Shown here one piece after another: positions 42,501-51,187 of a stretch of DNA of 64,000 bases. The position numbers were made by a program, and so were the translations under genes. The notes beneath the pieces are model-generated. The model searched no databases. It was given only the letters and a program-made list of their open reading frames with translations, and had not been told where the DNA came from. The stretch is from Aricia agestis (taxonomy: Eukaryota > Arthropoda > Insecta > Lepidoptera > Lycaenidae): positions 11,430,501-11,494,500 of the forward strand of contig NC_056417.1 of assembly GCF_905147365.1 (NCBI RefSeq), written 5' to 3'. Position 1 is the first letter of the stretch; the number at the start of each line of letters is the position of its first letter.

Positions 42501-45500
42501 GCCACTTTTTGATTTCTTCACTTTCTTGACAGACTGTACAAGATATTTTATCTTAAGGCTAAAATAATGTATTTCAAAAGCATGACTTAACAATATTGCC
42601 ATTGGCACAAGAGTGCCTACTCTTACATATGAATAATTAATTATCGTTATATACGTCTGCGCATTTTTCATAAAAAGGAGTCAAAAGTTTTTTTTTCACG
42701 TATTATTAGGTATAGATTTAAGTCTAGGTATGGAATTAAAATAAAAACTAGAGGACGGAGCGCCCCGAAGACTTGCAGTGACGCACCCAATGGCCAATTC
42801 AAATATTAGGCCTGGAGATACTGACACAAAATTCTTGGTCATTTGTACCAGTATGGCGGTTTTACAGGGGTATAATTACGTAAAGGCAAAAAGGAAAATG
42901 ATGGTCATAGCGCTCGCACTGGCAGCCCAAACGCGTGGGCGTTAATCGAACGTGTCGGATAAATAACGAGTGTCGAACGATTTGTTCCACAGAAATGCTT
43001 GTATTTTCAGATAGTCGAAAAAAAATAAGTAGGCGAAAGCGTAATGCCATACTTGTCGGGTGCGGCTTACAGCCCGCCATACCGATGCGAATACGTTAAT
43101 TTTAATAAAAAAATTGAACCATTTGTACCAGGCTAATTTTTGCATAGCTAATCATCGTCGAGTAGCCATTCACGAAAATCACCTTGTCATACTTTTCCGA
43201 CAGGTCCCAATGGCCGCCATACCACTGCAAAGGTTAATTTTTTTTCGCCAAACGATTTGTACCATTATGGCATTTAAATTTTTGGAAAGTATTTGACAAA
43301 ATTTTTCCCATACTTCTAGTAGGGGGAAAAAGTGCTGTCATACTTGAAATACTTATTTATTTGCCATGTTTCAAAAATACGACTATAAAATACGTAAAAT
43401 CATTTTTTACATCATGGCATCATTGTAGTCTCGTCATTTGGCAATGAGGGATTTTCATTTATATTTTTTTAGACATTATATTATGGGAACAACATCCTAG
43501 AGTCATTTTACCCACAACACATTAATACACGAGAACAATAATTATAATTGCCTAATATTGCATCCGGCCCTTTGAATACCACTGTCTAATGAGTTATAGT
43601 CTCAAGTCTGGCTATATTTTAGCTGGACGAGAGTTAAACCCAGTGTTAAAATATGTATGAAAAATTATTCATATTTGACGCGGACGAAGTCGTGGTTATT
43701 GAGAAATATATACCAACAGATTAATATACCCTTTCTACGCCTGTTTATTGAGGATAGCTTCATAAAGTAACGTTAATTACTATTGATATTGTGAACATAA
43801 GGTGCAAAAATAAATATACTAAAATAATCGTAGCTCAGCTCCGATATTACTTAGAACAATTTTTATTACCAATATATGTTTCTCTAATGTAGTGCTACAA
43901 AATAGTTATGGTTTTATCCGTGGCCGCTGGAAAAAAAATGACGCCACAGGTCCATACAAAGTTACCCAATGCCCTTTATCTCTCGAGTCTCGACGTATGC
44001 ATGTTAGCGAAAAAGAGATATATATCGATATCGACAATATCACTACGCTCGAGAGTGAGATATCCACGAGATATCTCGTTACAGGGAACTGTTAAAAAAA
44101 GTTTCAGGGTGGTACAAATCGTTTGGCGAAAAAAAAATACAGCTTTGCAGTGGTATAGCAGCCATTGGGACCTGTCGGACAAGTATGGCAAGGTGATTTT
44201 CGTGAATGGCTACTCGACGATGATTAGCTATGCAAAAATTTGCCTGGTACAAATGGTTCAATTTTTTTATTAAAATTAACGTATTCACGTCGGTATGGCC
44301 AGCTGTAAGCCGCACCCGACAAGTATGGCATTACGCTTTCGGCTACTTATTTTTTTCGACTATCTGATAATACAAGCATTTTTGTGGAACAAATCGTTCG
44401 ACACTCGTTATTTTTCCGACACGTTCGATTAACGCCCACGCGTTTGGGCTGCCAGTGCGAGCGCTATGACCATCATTTTCCTTTTTGCCTTTACGTAATT
44501 ATACCACTGTAAAACCGCCATACTGGTACAAATGACCAAGAATTTTGTGTCAGTATCTCCAGGCCTATAAATGTGGTAGGCCGGACACGGCGTGTTGCGC
44601 ATGACGTGTTTGTGTTTCTTAGGGTTCCGTACCCAAAGGGTAAAAACGGGACCTTATTTAATAAGACTTCGAATTTCGATGTTTGTCCGTTTGTCCGTCA
44701 AAAACAAAATAAATTAAATATTTAAGGGGGGCTACCATACATCAAACACAATTTGGGCCTATTTTTGCTCTATAATGTTACGGGACCCTTTGTGCGTGAG
44801 TCCAATTCGCACTTGGCTGATTTTTTAAAATCGACTGGACTTGAATTTGTCACTACTTTGTGCGGCGCTCCGTCGTCTAGTTTTTTTTATAAGTCCGTAT
44901 TAAAGCCGCAATAATAATGCTTCCTATATCCGGTAGATGTCCGGCGCCGATCTGGAGAATACGATCGACCTGCGGCCGTACATGAACCCGTCGCCGTACA
45001 CGCTGCCACACCGCGCGTCCCTGCCCCGCCTCTTCCGTCTGTTCCGGGCGCTCGGCCTGCGACATCTGCCGATCGTGAACGACGTCAACGAGGTAAGGGA
45101 TTAGGGGGAGGGATGAAGTATGTTACGTGATTATCATGATTTTTAGATCCTGCGCTGGGAAAATATACGGACTACGGCGTTCATCCATAAAGTACAGCAT
45201 GACTGGTGAGACATGTTCAATACTCGAGAGGACGTGATATTTGGCTATTACATTAGACGAAAAAAAATAATATAAATAATTAATATCGATTGATCGCTGA
45301 GTAAATGTAGCTTAAAGTTAAATAATTATTTACCCACCGCGGACCACGCGCGCGGGAGGGGTTCGCGCGGCCGCATAATAATTTACTAAGTATCCATGAT
45401 TCATTTATTTAAAGGGAAATTTGGTCAAAAATTAAGTACCTAATTTTATTACATAATTATAATGAGAATCAAGTACCGAGTACTCTCCTTAAGTATTGAA

Positions 45501-47348
45501 CATCTCTCACCAGTCATGCTGTATATGTTTAAATGCAGCGACCACATAGCCTCTAGACGCCTAATGCAAGGCGAATACTTTCAGACAATATGTAAGACTT
45601 ATAGGTCTTACTTTAGATAATGATAGCGAAATCTGTCTTAGTATCGACCACATCCGTGACCCATGTACATCTCGTGCGTTTCATACAAAATATTTTTTTT
45701 ACTGTCAAGAATCAATTTATTCAGAGCTCAAATTACACTGGTCTGTATCCATGACGAAAGCATTTGACATAAGTCATAACTCATATCCCTTTCTATCAAA
45801 CACAAATTAGTAATGCGTATCCTTTCTTCGGTTATCGTCACGCGTCACTAGTGATGTGATACCAACTATCTTTCAGAGGTATATTTTTTTTAATCGAAAA
45901 TCGAAACAACGCGTGATATGCTCAAGTCATTTTGAGTAGGACTGTTGTTAAACAACTGATTAATGATTATAATTTATAGCAATAAAAATTGTCGACGATT
46001 ACTGAGCTCTGCAGTAGGTACCAACACTGTTTTTGCCAATTTTAGTAAGAGAAATATGTATAAACCATCCATCTACTAGTACTACTACTATCTACCCATC
46101 ACAAAGCGTTGTTTTTTGTCGGCGTTGCGAAGTAATCATGAAATCTTATCTTGAAAGCGTAAAGAAAGTAACCAAATAAAGATTTTTAGTCACTAAAACT
46201 TCAAGCAGTTTTATTGGCGAACAACTATTTTTAGAAATAAATTTCCATCAATTTCATTGTGACTTAGAAATCATGTGGCGGAATTAGCAAGTCAAATAAT
46301 CTATACTAATAATAAATATAAAGCTGAAGTGTTTGTTTGTTTGTTTGTTTGAACGCGCTGATCTCAGAAACTACTGGACCGATTTGAATTTTTTTTTCAG
46401 TATTAATCAAGGAAAGCTTTATTATATTATATCCTATGTAGCCTATATTATATTATCACGCTAAGACCAATAGGAGCGGAGCACCAATGAAGAATGTTTC
46501 AAAATCGGGTGATTTTTCCTATTGTGCTGCGTAAACGATAAAAGTTTCGCAAAAATCATATAATATTACAGAATTTTTGCCCTCTAAAAGTTTAAAAAAA
46601 GTATATATATAATTTGTAAAAAAAGTATATTTTTAAATATACTTAGGTAAGTATAGGTACTTTTTTAATATAATCCGAACACGTTTTTGTATATTTTTAG
46701 AAGCTTGCCACAATTAAAGTATTTTCTTCATTCTGTACTTTAAAATAAATATGTACTGGTTTTTTTTATTTCTTTTGACAAGCGCTTCTCGTACTTCCCA
46801 TCACTAGTTCTGATTTATGACATGCCGTGAATTTGAATTGGCCAATCGTAATGCATTTCTTACCTCTCCCCCCGCGTCGCTTACCTCAGCACATTGACAA
46901 TAATTTGTTAAGAGAAATCAAAACATTGGGCGTCTATTGGGTTATGTGGTCGCTGTTTAAATGTATACAAAAGGAATTACACAAATGCCTTAATAAATTA
47001 ATGAATGACCTATATTGCATCGACAATTATTGGCAAATCAAAAATTTGCACTGACTTTCGGCACCTTTAGCTTAATTCCTTTGTATGAGATTGTATGCGC
47101 TGAGCCGCAGTACGCGGCAGGGACGTCACTACTATGGAACGTGAAATGTCGCGTCGCTCTACTGCAGTTTTGTTAGGACTTATGCCTTTGCAGTTTCACT
47201 CTTATACAAATGAATTATACGAACTCAATAAAAATTATTTTGCCAGGTGGTCGGTATGGTGACGAGGAAAGACATAGCGAGGTACAGAGTGTGGAGACAC
47301 CACGGATACATGGGAATGCAGGAGTTGCTCATGTGCGCCGATATATAA
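27548..47348 (+). CDS. ClC-b: ClC-7-type lysosomal 2Cl-/H+ exchanger (insect ClC-b class)
   Basis: Sixteen exons join in frame (27548-27658, 27876-27980, 28082-28280, 28649-28758, 32269-32412, 33581-33758, 34313-34462, 36246-36387, 36805-36943, 37435-37698, 38266-38442, 39744-39833, 40812-40934, 42094-42270, 44937-45092, 47247-47348), giving 788 aa; vertebrate ClC-7 is about 805. Visible: the cytosolic SLDYDTCEN motif, selectivity loop GSGIPQVKC (about 180-188), gating-glutamate motif GKEGPM (E224), proton-glutamate motif SLEEGTSFWNQ (E291), GLFIPNLLTG, then two CBS domains (about 590-665 and 715-788) ending MVTRKDIARYRVW. Both glutamates mark an exchanger rather than a channel. In the family it provides late-endosome/lysosome chloride with an Ostm1 partner. 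Exon 4 uses the second of two nearby AGs (28648); the first would give a stop. Promoter is shared with the ZAD-GATA gene. Confidence 0.95.
28782..29292 (-). mobile_element. Helitron-like non-autonomous element, reversed, with an insert
   Basis: Begins CTAGATGACGCTCGCAGGC and ends GAGGTAACAGACAGACACAC, TTAATAATATCAGTACGG. The compact copy at 33341-33538 shows the uninterrupted form. In ClC-b intron 4, starting 24 bp after the exon 4 donor. Confidence 0.6.
30510..30660 (+). mobile_element. tRNA-headed SINE fragment inside the Transib element
   Basis: tRNA-like A box (TGGTTCAATGG) and B box (GGTTCGAATCC) at 30521-30590, then a body GAAAGTTCCTGGGTCATG and AT-rich tail. No acceptor-stem pairing, so not a functional tRNA. 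Confidence 0.65.
31008..31431 (+). pseudogene. RAG1-like/Transib transposase C-terminal fragment, frameshifted
   Basis: Frame one from 31008 reads FFWETELYVKFYPWYYMPAS then VHKILIHGADICKHFGFIPI, GCLSEEASEARNKEFR and on to SRAD. One extra T (31218) shifts to a second frame, NEDLLHNFLINSDLYLSHIR, ending at 31431. The SE-x-E-x2-NK-x-FR-x2-R pattern followed by ED-x-L and YL resembles the region around the third catalytic Glu of RAG1 as I remember it. Upstream catalytic parts are missing. Confidence 0.7.
33341..33538 (-). mobile_element. Helitron-like non-autonomous element, reversed, compact copy
   Basis: CTAGATGACGCCCGCAATTC, GCCAAATTTCATCAAAATCG, GAGGTAACAGACAGACAGAC, TTATAATATCATTATGG. Ends 42 bp before ClC-b exon 6. 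Confidence 0.65.
33581..33758 (+). CDS. ClC-b: ClC-b exon 6: gating glutamate
   Basis: 59 codons plus one base starting EGPMIHSGAV, completing GKEGP across the intron. E224 is the position of the fast-gate/external proton glutamate of CLC exchangers. Very GC-rich compared with flanking introns. Confidence 0.93.
33959..34112. repeat. Cluster of three adjacent hairpins
   Basis: GGCAGCGCGAG and complement (33959-33990), CTACTTCCCTGCCGGAT and complement (33989-34028), then a perfect 39-bp-arm hairpin at about 34034-34112 (ATCAGCGAACTGACAAAAAA to its mirror). In ClC-b intron 6. Confidence 0.85.
34313..34462 (+). CDS. ClC-b: ClC-b exon 7: proton glutamate
   Basis: Encodes GGVLFSLEEGTSFWNQ and STFTLNF. 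The second Glu of LEEG (E291) sits 67 residues after E224, the same spacing I remember for the internal proton glutamate of vertebrate ClC-7. Confidence 0.93.
34774..34899 (+). pseudogene. Non-LTR retrotransposon reverse-transcriptase 3' end
   Basis: 41 codons ending in TAG: RRRRGRPRKRWRDELEAY, QPGWPAVAQERDRWKS, LGEAFAQ. This basic Trp-rich tail is common at the C-terminus of endonuclease/reverse-transcriptase ORFs of LINE elements. 5'-truncated remnant in ClC-b intron 7. Confidence 0.7.
34913..35669 (+). mobile_element. Helitron-like element with internal tandem array
   Basis: Begins CTATACTATAATATTATAAT and ends GCGGACGAAGTCGCGGGCAA CAGCTAGT, typical of lepidopteran Helitron-like elements. 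Inside, a unit of about 118 bp containing CGGTTCCCGCACAATAAAC repeats roughly four times (35080-35590). Confidence 0.65.
35742..35882. mobile_element. Palindromic MITE, about 140 bp
   Basis: TAGACAAGTGGCAAGCGATT and CGTAAACGCC at the left; GGCGTTTACG, AATCGCTTGCTACTTGTCTA at the right. In ClC-b intron 7. Confidence 0.8.
36405..36463 (+). repeat. Partial tandem duplicate of ClC-b exon 8
   Basis: About 60 bp beginning 18 bp after the exon 8 donor repeats the exon's 3' segment (36323-36381). Both copies encode VGGALGALWNYIN, after which the copy diverges to NYRLFIFKW. The copy has lost the donor context and is probably not spliced. Confidence 0.85.
36464..36760. repeat. GC-rich MITE-like segment
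   Basis: CGACTGGCGAGCGGAT on the left is partly mirrored by CCGCTCGCTATCCGCTG on the right. It is open in several frames on both strands only because of base composition; no homology to a protein. Confidence 0.45.
37055..37366. mobile_element. Two adjacent GC-rich MITEs
   Basis: 37070-37165 (GAGCGCGTTCAGAGATGCG to CGCGTACGTCTGATCC) resembles the element at 53959. From 37167, AAGAGCCAGTCCACACGGCG to GGGGGCTGCTGTCCGTCATG is copy 2 of the family at 2576 and 40655. Confidence 0.6.
37784..37855 (-). mobile_element. tRNA-like SINE head, reversed
   Basis: Minus strand reads GCTGTGGCTCAGTAGTCGTG and GCGGGTTCGTACCCCGCCGA: A and B boxes without acceptor-stem pairing. In ClC-b intron 10. Confidence 0.5.
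38085..38221. mobile_element. 137-bp MITE, copy 1
   Basis: TATAGTCTGTCAAGAAAGTG to its mirror GACTATA; arms carry AAAGTGGCAACATCGTTGTG. Nearly a full hairpin. In ClC-b intron 10, 44 bp before exon 11. Confidence 0.9.
38501..39178. mobile_element. PIF/Harbinger-like MITE, 678 bp
   Basis: Ends GGGTCAATTTATACTAGCGC and GCGCTAGTACAAATTGACCC, then CGAAGCG repeats; flanked by TAA on both sides (38498-38500 and 39179-39181). Starts 59 bp after the ClC-b exon 11 donor. No transposase. Confidence 0.85.
39252..39325 (+). mobile_element. SINE 3' tail fragment
   Basis: CTCCTGCGTAACTGGCCTGG through GAAACCGGTACGGG nearly matches the tail of the SINE at 22666-23011. Confidence 0.75.
39841..40025. mobile_element. 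Palindromic MITE abutting ClC-b exon 12
   Basis: TAAAGGTACAAGTTGG and TCGTCGCGACACGTC at the left are mirrored by GTGTCGCGACGACACG and CCAACCGGCACCTTTA. Begins 7 bp after the exon 12 donor. Confidence 0.75.
40655..40760. mobile_element. GC-rich MITE, copy 3
   Basis: TCTTAACGTCAACACCCCC, GGGGGCTGCTGTCCGTCATG, GTGTGGACCGGCTCTTA. Ends about 50 bp before ClC-b exon 13. Confidence 0.6.
40970..41165 (+). repeat. Interspersed repeat, copy 3 (5' part)
   Basis: CCCCGCCAAAAAGAGAGGTG, then GGGCCGATTGTGATCAAG and CAGCCCGCTCAGTGCTGAAA, matching the beginnings of copies 1 and 2. Confidence 0.7.
41287..41652. mobile_element. MITE inserted in the outer MITE
   Basis: TACCTAGCGGAATAGAG at the left and CTCTATTCCACTAGGTA at the right, about 365 bp, inserted next to TA. 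Confidence 0.8.
41703..41919. mobile_element. Relative of the 137-bp MITE inserted in the outer MITE
   Basis: TATAGCCTGTCAAGAAAGTC to CTTTCTTGACAGACTATA, 217 bp; splits the ACGTA-GGTCC arm of the outer element. Confidence 0.8.
42402..42538. mobile_element. 137-bp MITE, copy 2
   Basis: TACAGTCTGTCAAGAAAGTG to CTTTCTTGACAGACTGTA. Same length and arms as copy 1. In ClC-b intron 14. Confidence 0.92.
42808..44566. mobile_element. 1.76-kb foldback in ClC-b intron 14
   Basis: Arms of about 460-480 bp: AGGCCTGGAGATACTGACAC to its mirror TGTCAGTATCTCCAGGCCT, with sub-repeats GTACCAGTATGGCGG and CGAACGATTTGTTCCAC. The centre (about 43280-44095) is AT-rich with no transposase. Confidence 0.88.
44615..44825 (+). 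repeat. Dispersed repeat with GGGTTCCGTACCC start
   Basis: AGGGTTCCGTACCCAAAGGG to GTGCGTGAGTCCAATTCGCA. Also at 60390-60835, with 3' fragments at 8970, 50745 and (reversed) 61875. No ORF. Confidence 0.75.
45196..45523. mobile_element. Foldback MITE in ClC-b intron 15
   Basis: ACAGCATGACTGGTGAGACA and TTCAATACTCGAG at left; AAGTATTGAACATC and CTCACCAGTCATGCTGTA at right. Confidence 0.75.
45524..47246 (+). other. Rest of ClC-b intron 15
   Basis: AT-rich; a Helitron-like fragment at 46310-46450 and nothing else recognised. Confidence 0.6.
46310..46450 (+). repeat. Helitron-like element, 5' fragment
   Basis: TAATAAATATAAAGCTGAAG, TTTGTTTGTTTGAACGCGCTGA, TCAGAAACTACTGGACCGAT: same family as the start of 34913. 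Confidence 0.55.
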
Positions 47349-48450
47349 TTCATAATTATTAATCATAATATCATAGTTTATTTTTGTGTTAAAATCATAT
47401 TATTATCTACTTATATATCTTATATATAAAAATGGATTTTCAAATGTGTTAGTCGCGCTAAAACTCGAAAACGGCTGAACGGATTGGGCTGATTTTAGTC
47501 TCAAAATATTCGTAGAAGTCCAGGGATGGTTTTAAAGTGACACGAAGTTCACCGGGACAGCTAGTATATATATAAAAATGGATTTTCAATTGTGTTAGTA
47601 ACGCTAAAACTCGAAAACGGCTGAACGGATTGGGCTGATTTTAGTCTTAAAATATTTGTAAAAGTCCAGGGAAGGTTTTAAAGTGACACGAAGTTCACCG
47701 GGACAGCTAGTTACTTGATATTACTTATTTTTGTGTTAAAATCATATTATTATTACTTGATATTACTTCGTCAATTTTTTCATTGTGAGGTTCTTATGAG
47801 TATAATTTTAAATCATTTTATCGAGTAACTATAAGATTATCTTTGTATATTTAGAATTAAGATGTAATCTATATTTTTTACTTCAAATTTAAATCTCATT
47901 ATGTAAATAAGTACTATAATATTATATTTTTGACATAATAATATTAGTAATAAATCTTTACTGATGGTGTTATATAAATCTGAAGATATTATTGTTGAAA
48001 GTCTCAGAAAGTACTGGACTGATTTGTATGTTATTAGTTATTACCTAGTTATTACTTATTATCAGGCACTGACATAGAGTAGACCACAGAAGGACTTAGG
48101 CTACTCTTTTTGTGGGAAAATGTATGGTTTCGTTGGAATTCCTCCATGGACGGACGATGTGTCTACTTACTTATAAATATTGTGATATTTAGAGGCTTAA
48201 TATTTATAAATAAATTGTAAAAATTATATTTGTAGGTTTTTAAAATAAGAAACTAAATACTTATTTAGTAAAATGAAGGTTAAAAAACCTACATCACTCA
48301 CCAAAGTCCATTTCTTGGTTTTTAGAAAAAATCATACTTATGTTTTTTTTGTTTTGTTTCTATGTTGTATAAACATTCCTTTTGTAATTTTTTTGTTGTA
48401 TAAAATTGTAGCCTCAATAAAATCTTGATAAAGTGTTATGAATATTCCTG
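47349..48450 (+). other. ClC-b 3' untranslated region and downstream sequence
   Basis: AT-rich, no ORF. Two head-to-tail Helitron-like copies sit at 47420-47711. Candidate poly(A) signals include AATAAA at about 47950 and CAATAAAATCTT near 48415. Confidence 0.55.
47420..47711 (+). mobile_element. Two tandem short Helitron-like elements
   Basis: Two direct copies (about 150 and 140 bp) begin TATATAAAAATGGATTTTCA, contain GAAAACGGCTGAACGGATTG, and end ACCGGGACAGCTAGT. The CTAGT terminus and lack of a target duplication fit non-autonomous Helitrons of Lepidoptera; the family name is from memory. Confidence 0.6.
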
Positions 48451-48951
48451 TTTATTAACTTTACTTTCTTTTTAATAGAAATAAAATTTATAACTGTTTT
48501 ATATAAAAATTTAAAGAGCTAAGTAAAAGGAGTTTTCATTTATAATATTCATTTATTGGAAACATTCAGTCACTTAAGAACTGACTGGTAGTCTTTTATT
48601 GCCAGAAACTACTTCCAAGCAGATCACCTAAAACAAAAAAAGGAGAAAATTGATAGTAAAACTGTGAAACTTGGCACAGAACTTCACAGAAATTTTGTTT
48701 TTGATGATAACTTTTTGATTTGGTATTGTTACCGCCGCGTTTGGTTTTTACTATAGATATGTTAACTTTATATTGTAAGTTCAGAACCTAACCTTGTAAC
48801 TAGTAAATGGCCAAGGTTTAGACAAAATGTGTGGAAATCATAAAGAGAAAATAAATTTACTTACTGAATAATAAATAACAATTTAAGGTTTAGTTAAAGT
48901 ATACGTACCATTTATATGCGTACTTTATATACATTTTTAGGTTTTTATTAG

Positions 48952-49059
48952 TCAATTGTTTACAAATAGCTCCCATCCTATACCAGCCCAGAGATCAATA
49001 AAAAGCATCACGGGCAATATGACTAACAACATAAGTATATAATGTACACTTTCATCCAT
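48952..49059 (-). CDS. PIG-Y-like C-terminal ORF (35 aa)
   Basis: A minus-strand ORF from ATG 49059 to TGA 48952 reads MDESVHYILM then LLVILPVMLFIDLWAGIGWE and LFVNN. The hydrophobic run ending in LW-x-GI-x-LF-x-N resembles the tail of PIG-Y, the small subunit of the GPI-GlcNAc transferase of the ER membrane (about 71 aa in human). About ten of the last 26 positions match the human tail as I remember it. The N-terminal half was not found; an in-frame stop sits directly before the ATG, so either a missing exon or a short protein is needed. Downstream on the same strand are AATAAA signals at about 48600 and 48555, making it convergent with ClC-b. Confidence 0.35.
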   Translation of the reverse strand: MDESVHYILMLLVILPVMLFIDLWAGIGWELFVNN

Positions 49060-51187
49060 TTAAATGTTATCTTAAACTTACATTACTATAACTAAATATT
49101 TTTAAATTCTAAGTACCGTATCTGTAATTTATAAAATTCAGTAAAACCAATGGGAACATTTTTGAAAGCTGACATCAATGATCAGCTGATCGCTCAAACT
49201 GTTAAGTGTTACGTAGTATATGACATTCTCTTTGGCTCAAACACTGACGTTGACATATTTTCCTGCTTCTTCTTCCTTTTTTTTTCTTATTATGGCGCTC
49301 GGCTTTTTAACCATGGCCAGTGTCAAGTAAAATATGGCGGGCAAAAAAATCAAATGCTTACAAGATATAAAGTCGTTTTTCCAGATTATTATCAAGTTGA
49401 AGGTCTAGTAAAAGTCTAAAAAAGGTAGTCAGTAAAGTCAACGAGTCAAGTCAGTTGTTTTAGTAAAGTGGTAGACCCTTTACTGAAACTTTCGATGGAG
49501 TTTTGAAGGGAACACAAAATGGCACGTTTCTTGAAGTTGTATCACTCGCCCACACTTGTGCACGACATCGAATATTTAATGGTTAATATTCTACCAACAT
49601 TACACATTAAAAACCGAAATAACCCAATTTTAGGAAAATAATACAAAAAACACAACGTCACTCTTTCGTATTCCCGGCCAAAAACTCCCTTCTTCTTCCT
49701 CTTGTTGACATTAATAAAGAGAAGAGCCAGATATCGTTGGCCATATCACCATAGCCCATAGAGTAAGGCAAAATTTATATCAGCACTCAGCAGTACAAGC
49801 CTCCATTACACAAGTTCTGAACGCTGGACTTATGATACCCACCTGCTTTTTGTGCCTATTTGAAGCGGAATTAGCGCCCCCAATGCGGGGGAAGAGAACT
49901 AAATCTGACGTAAAATCGGTGTATAAGCGTCAAAAGCGTGTAATGTTATGTCCTACCTACTAGGACATAACAAAGGACTAAGGAGTCGATCTGCATATTT
50001 CATGTACTAAAAGTGTTAATAAAGGTTTTTAGTGGACATTTAATGCTAGATATTGTTGAGTTTTGTGGTTCCGGGAAATAATAAACCATAAGAATGGCCA
50101 AAGAATGCCTCAAACACATGCATTTAACATTAAATACGTAAGTTTTGAAAAAACGTTTTTTGAGCTTTTTAATCGGCATTTTTGTAAGCTAAAAAGATAA
50201 TTTATAAATTTAATAATCCCTTATTCGTGCTATATAAGGCATTAGTGCTAAAAATGTCACATCAATTAATAATTTGGCTACAAAAATCGCATAGCTTTTT
50301 ACGTGTGTTTACGGATTCTCATTACTTGAACTATAGTTTAACGATATCATGAACATGACTTTCTTTTCTGTATTATAATGTGCTTCAAAATGATCAACAA
50401 ATAGAAATATTCAAGAAAATAAACGCACATTACTTGTATGAAAATAAACACAAAATGGCCACGCGATGACCGGCTAATTCTATACTATGATACTTTATCT
50501 ATGAAAATCGCCTATATTTAGGAGTATGCTCTTCGTGAAAATAAGGATGAAAACTGACAACTGAAAGAGTTTTGGCGGGCATGTCACTTTCAAACTTCTT
50601 CTACTTTTTATTGTTGGGTTGGTCCCATACATATAGAAAACGGCCTTTTTGCTCGATATCAATAATGGCAATTGGCAACAGGTAGGCACTTCATATTTTC
50701 ACAAAAGCCTTAAAATAATATTATGTCTACTTCAAGAAATAAAAATTAAGAGGGGCTCCCATACAAAAAAAAATACAATTTTTGGTCTATTTTTGCTCTA
50801 GAACGGTACGGAACCCTTCGTGCGCGAGTCCGACTCGCACTTGGCCGATATTATTTTTTCAGCGTGCCGCGCCGACAAATGGTGCCTAGATCGGTGACGT
50901 CGTTCTACATAGTAACTTAACTTTGAGTAAAACACATTATTTTATGTAACTTTTTATTTATTCAATACATAAATTAGGTGAAACATTAGTGATTAAGAAA
51001 CCTTAAACTGAATAATATCAAATATTATCAACAATTAAATATTCTTGCAAAGTCTCAGATGGGGAAATCAGTCCCCAATTGAGATCCTTAGTCATAGAAG
51101 TAGCAATATATTAATATTACTAAAAATTACCTAATCCATAAAATGTTACATGCAAAAACTTACAAAGTATTATAATAATGGACACGA
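49060..51187. other. Intergenic sequence between the PIG-Y-like ORF and asp
   Basis: No gene I can support. A 42-codon plus ORF at about 49519 (MARFLKLYHSPTLV) and an AT-rich run lack further evidence. A repeat fragment with CGGAACCCTTCGTGCGCGAG lies at 50745-50850. A minus-strand AATAAA near 50950 may end the asp transcript. Confidence 0.5.

Noticed and set aside
49519..49650. ORF beginning MARFLKLYHSPTLV
   Set aside because: No homology I recognise, no splice or poly(A) context; probably chance.
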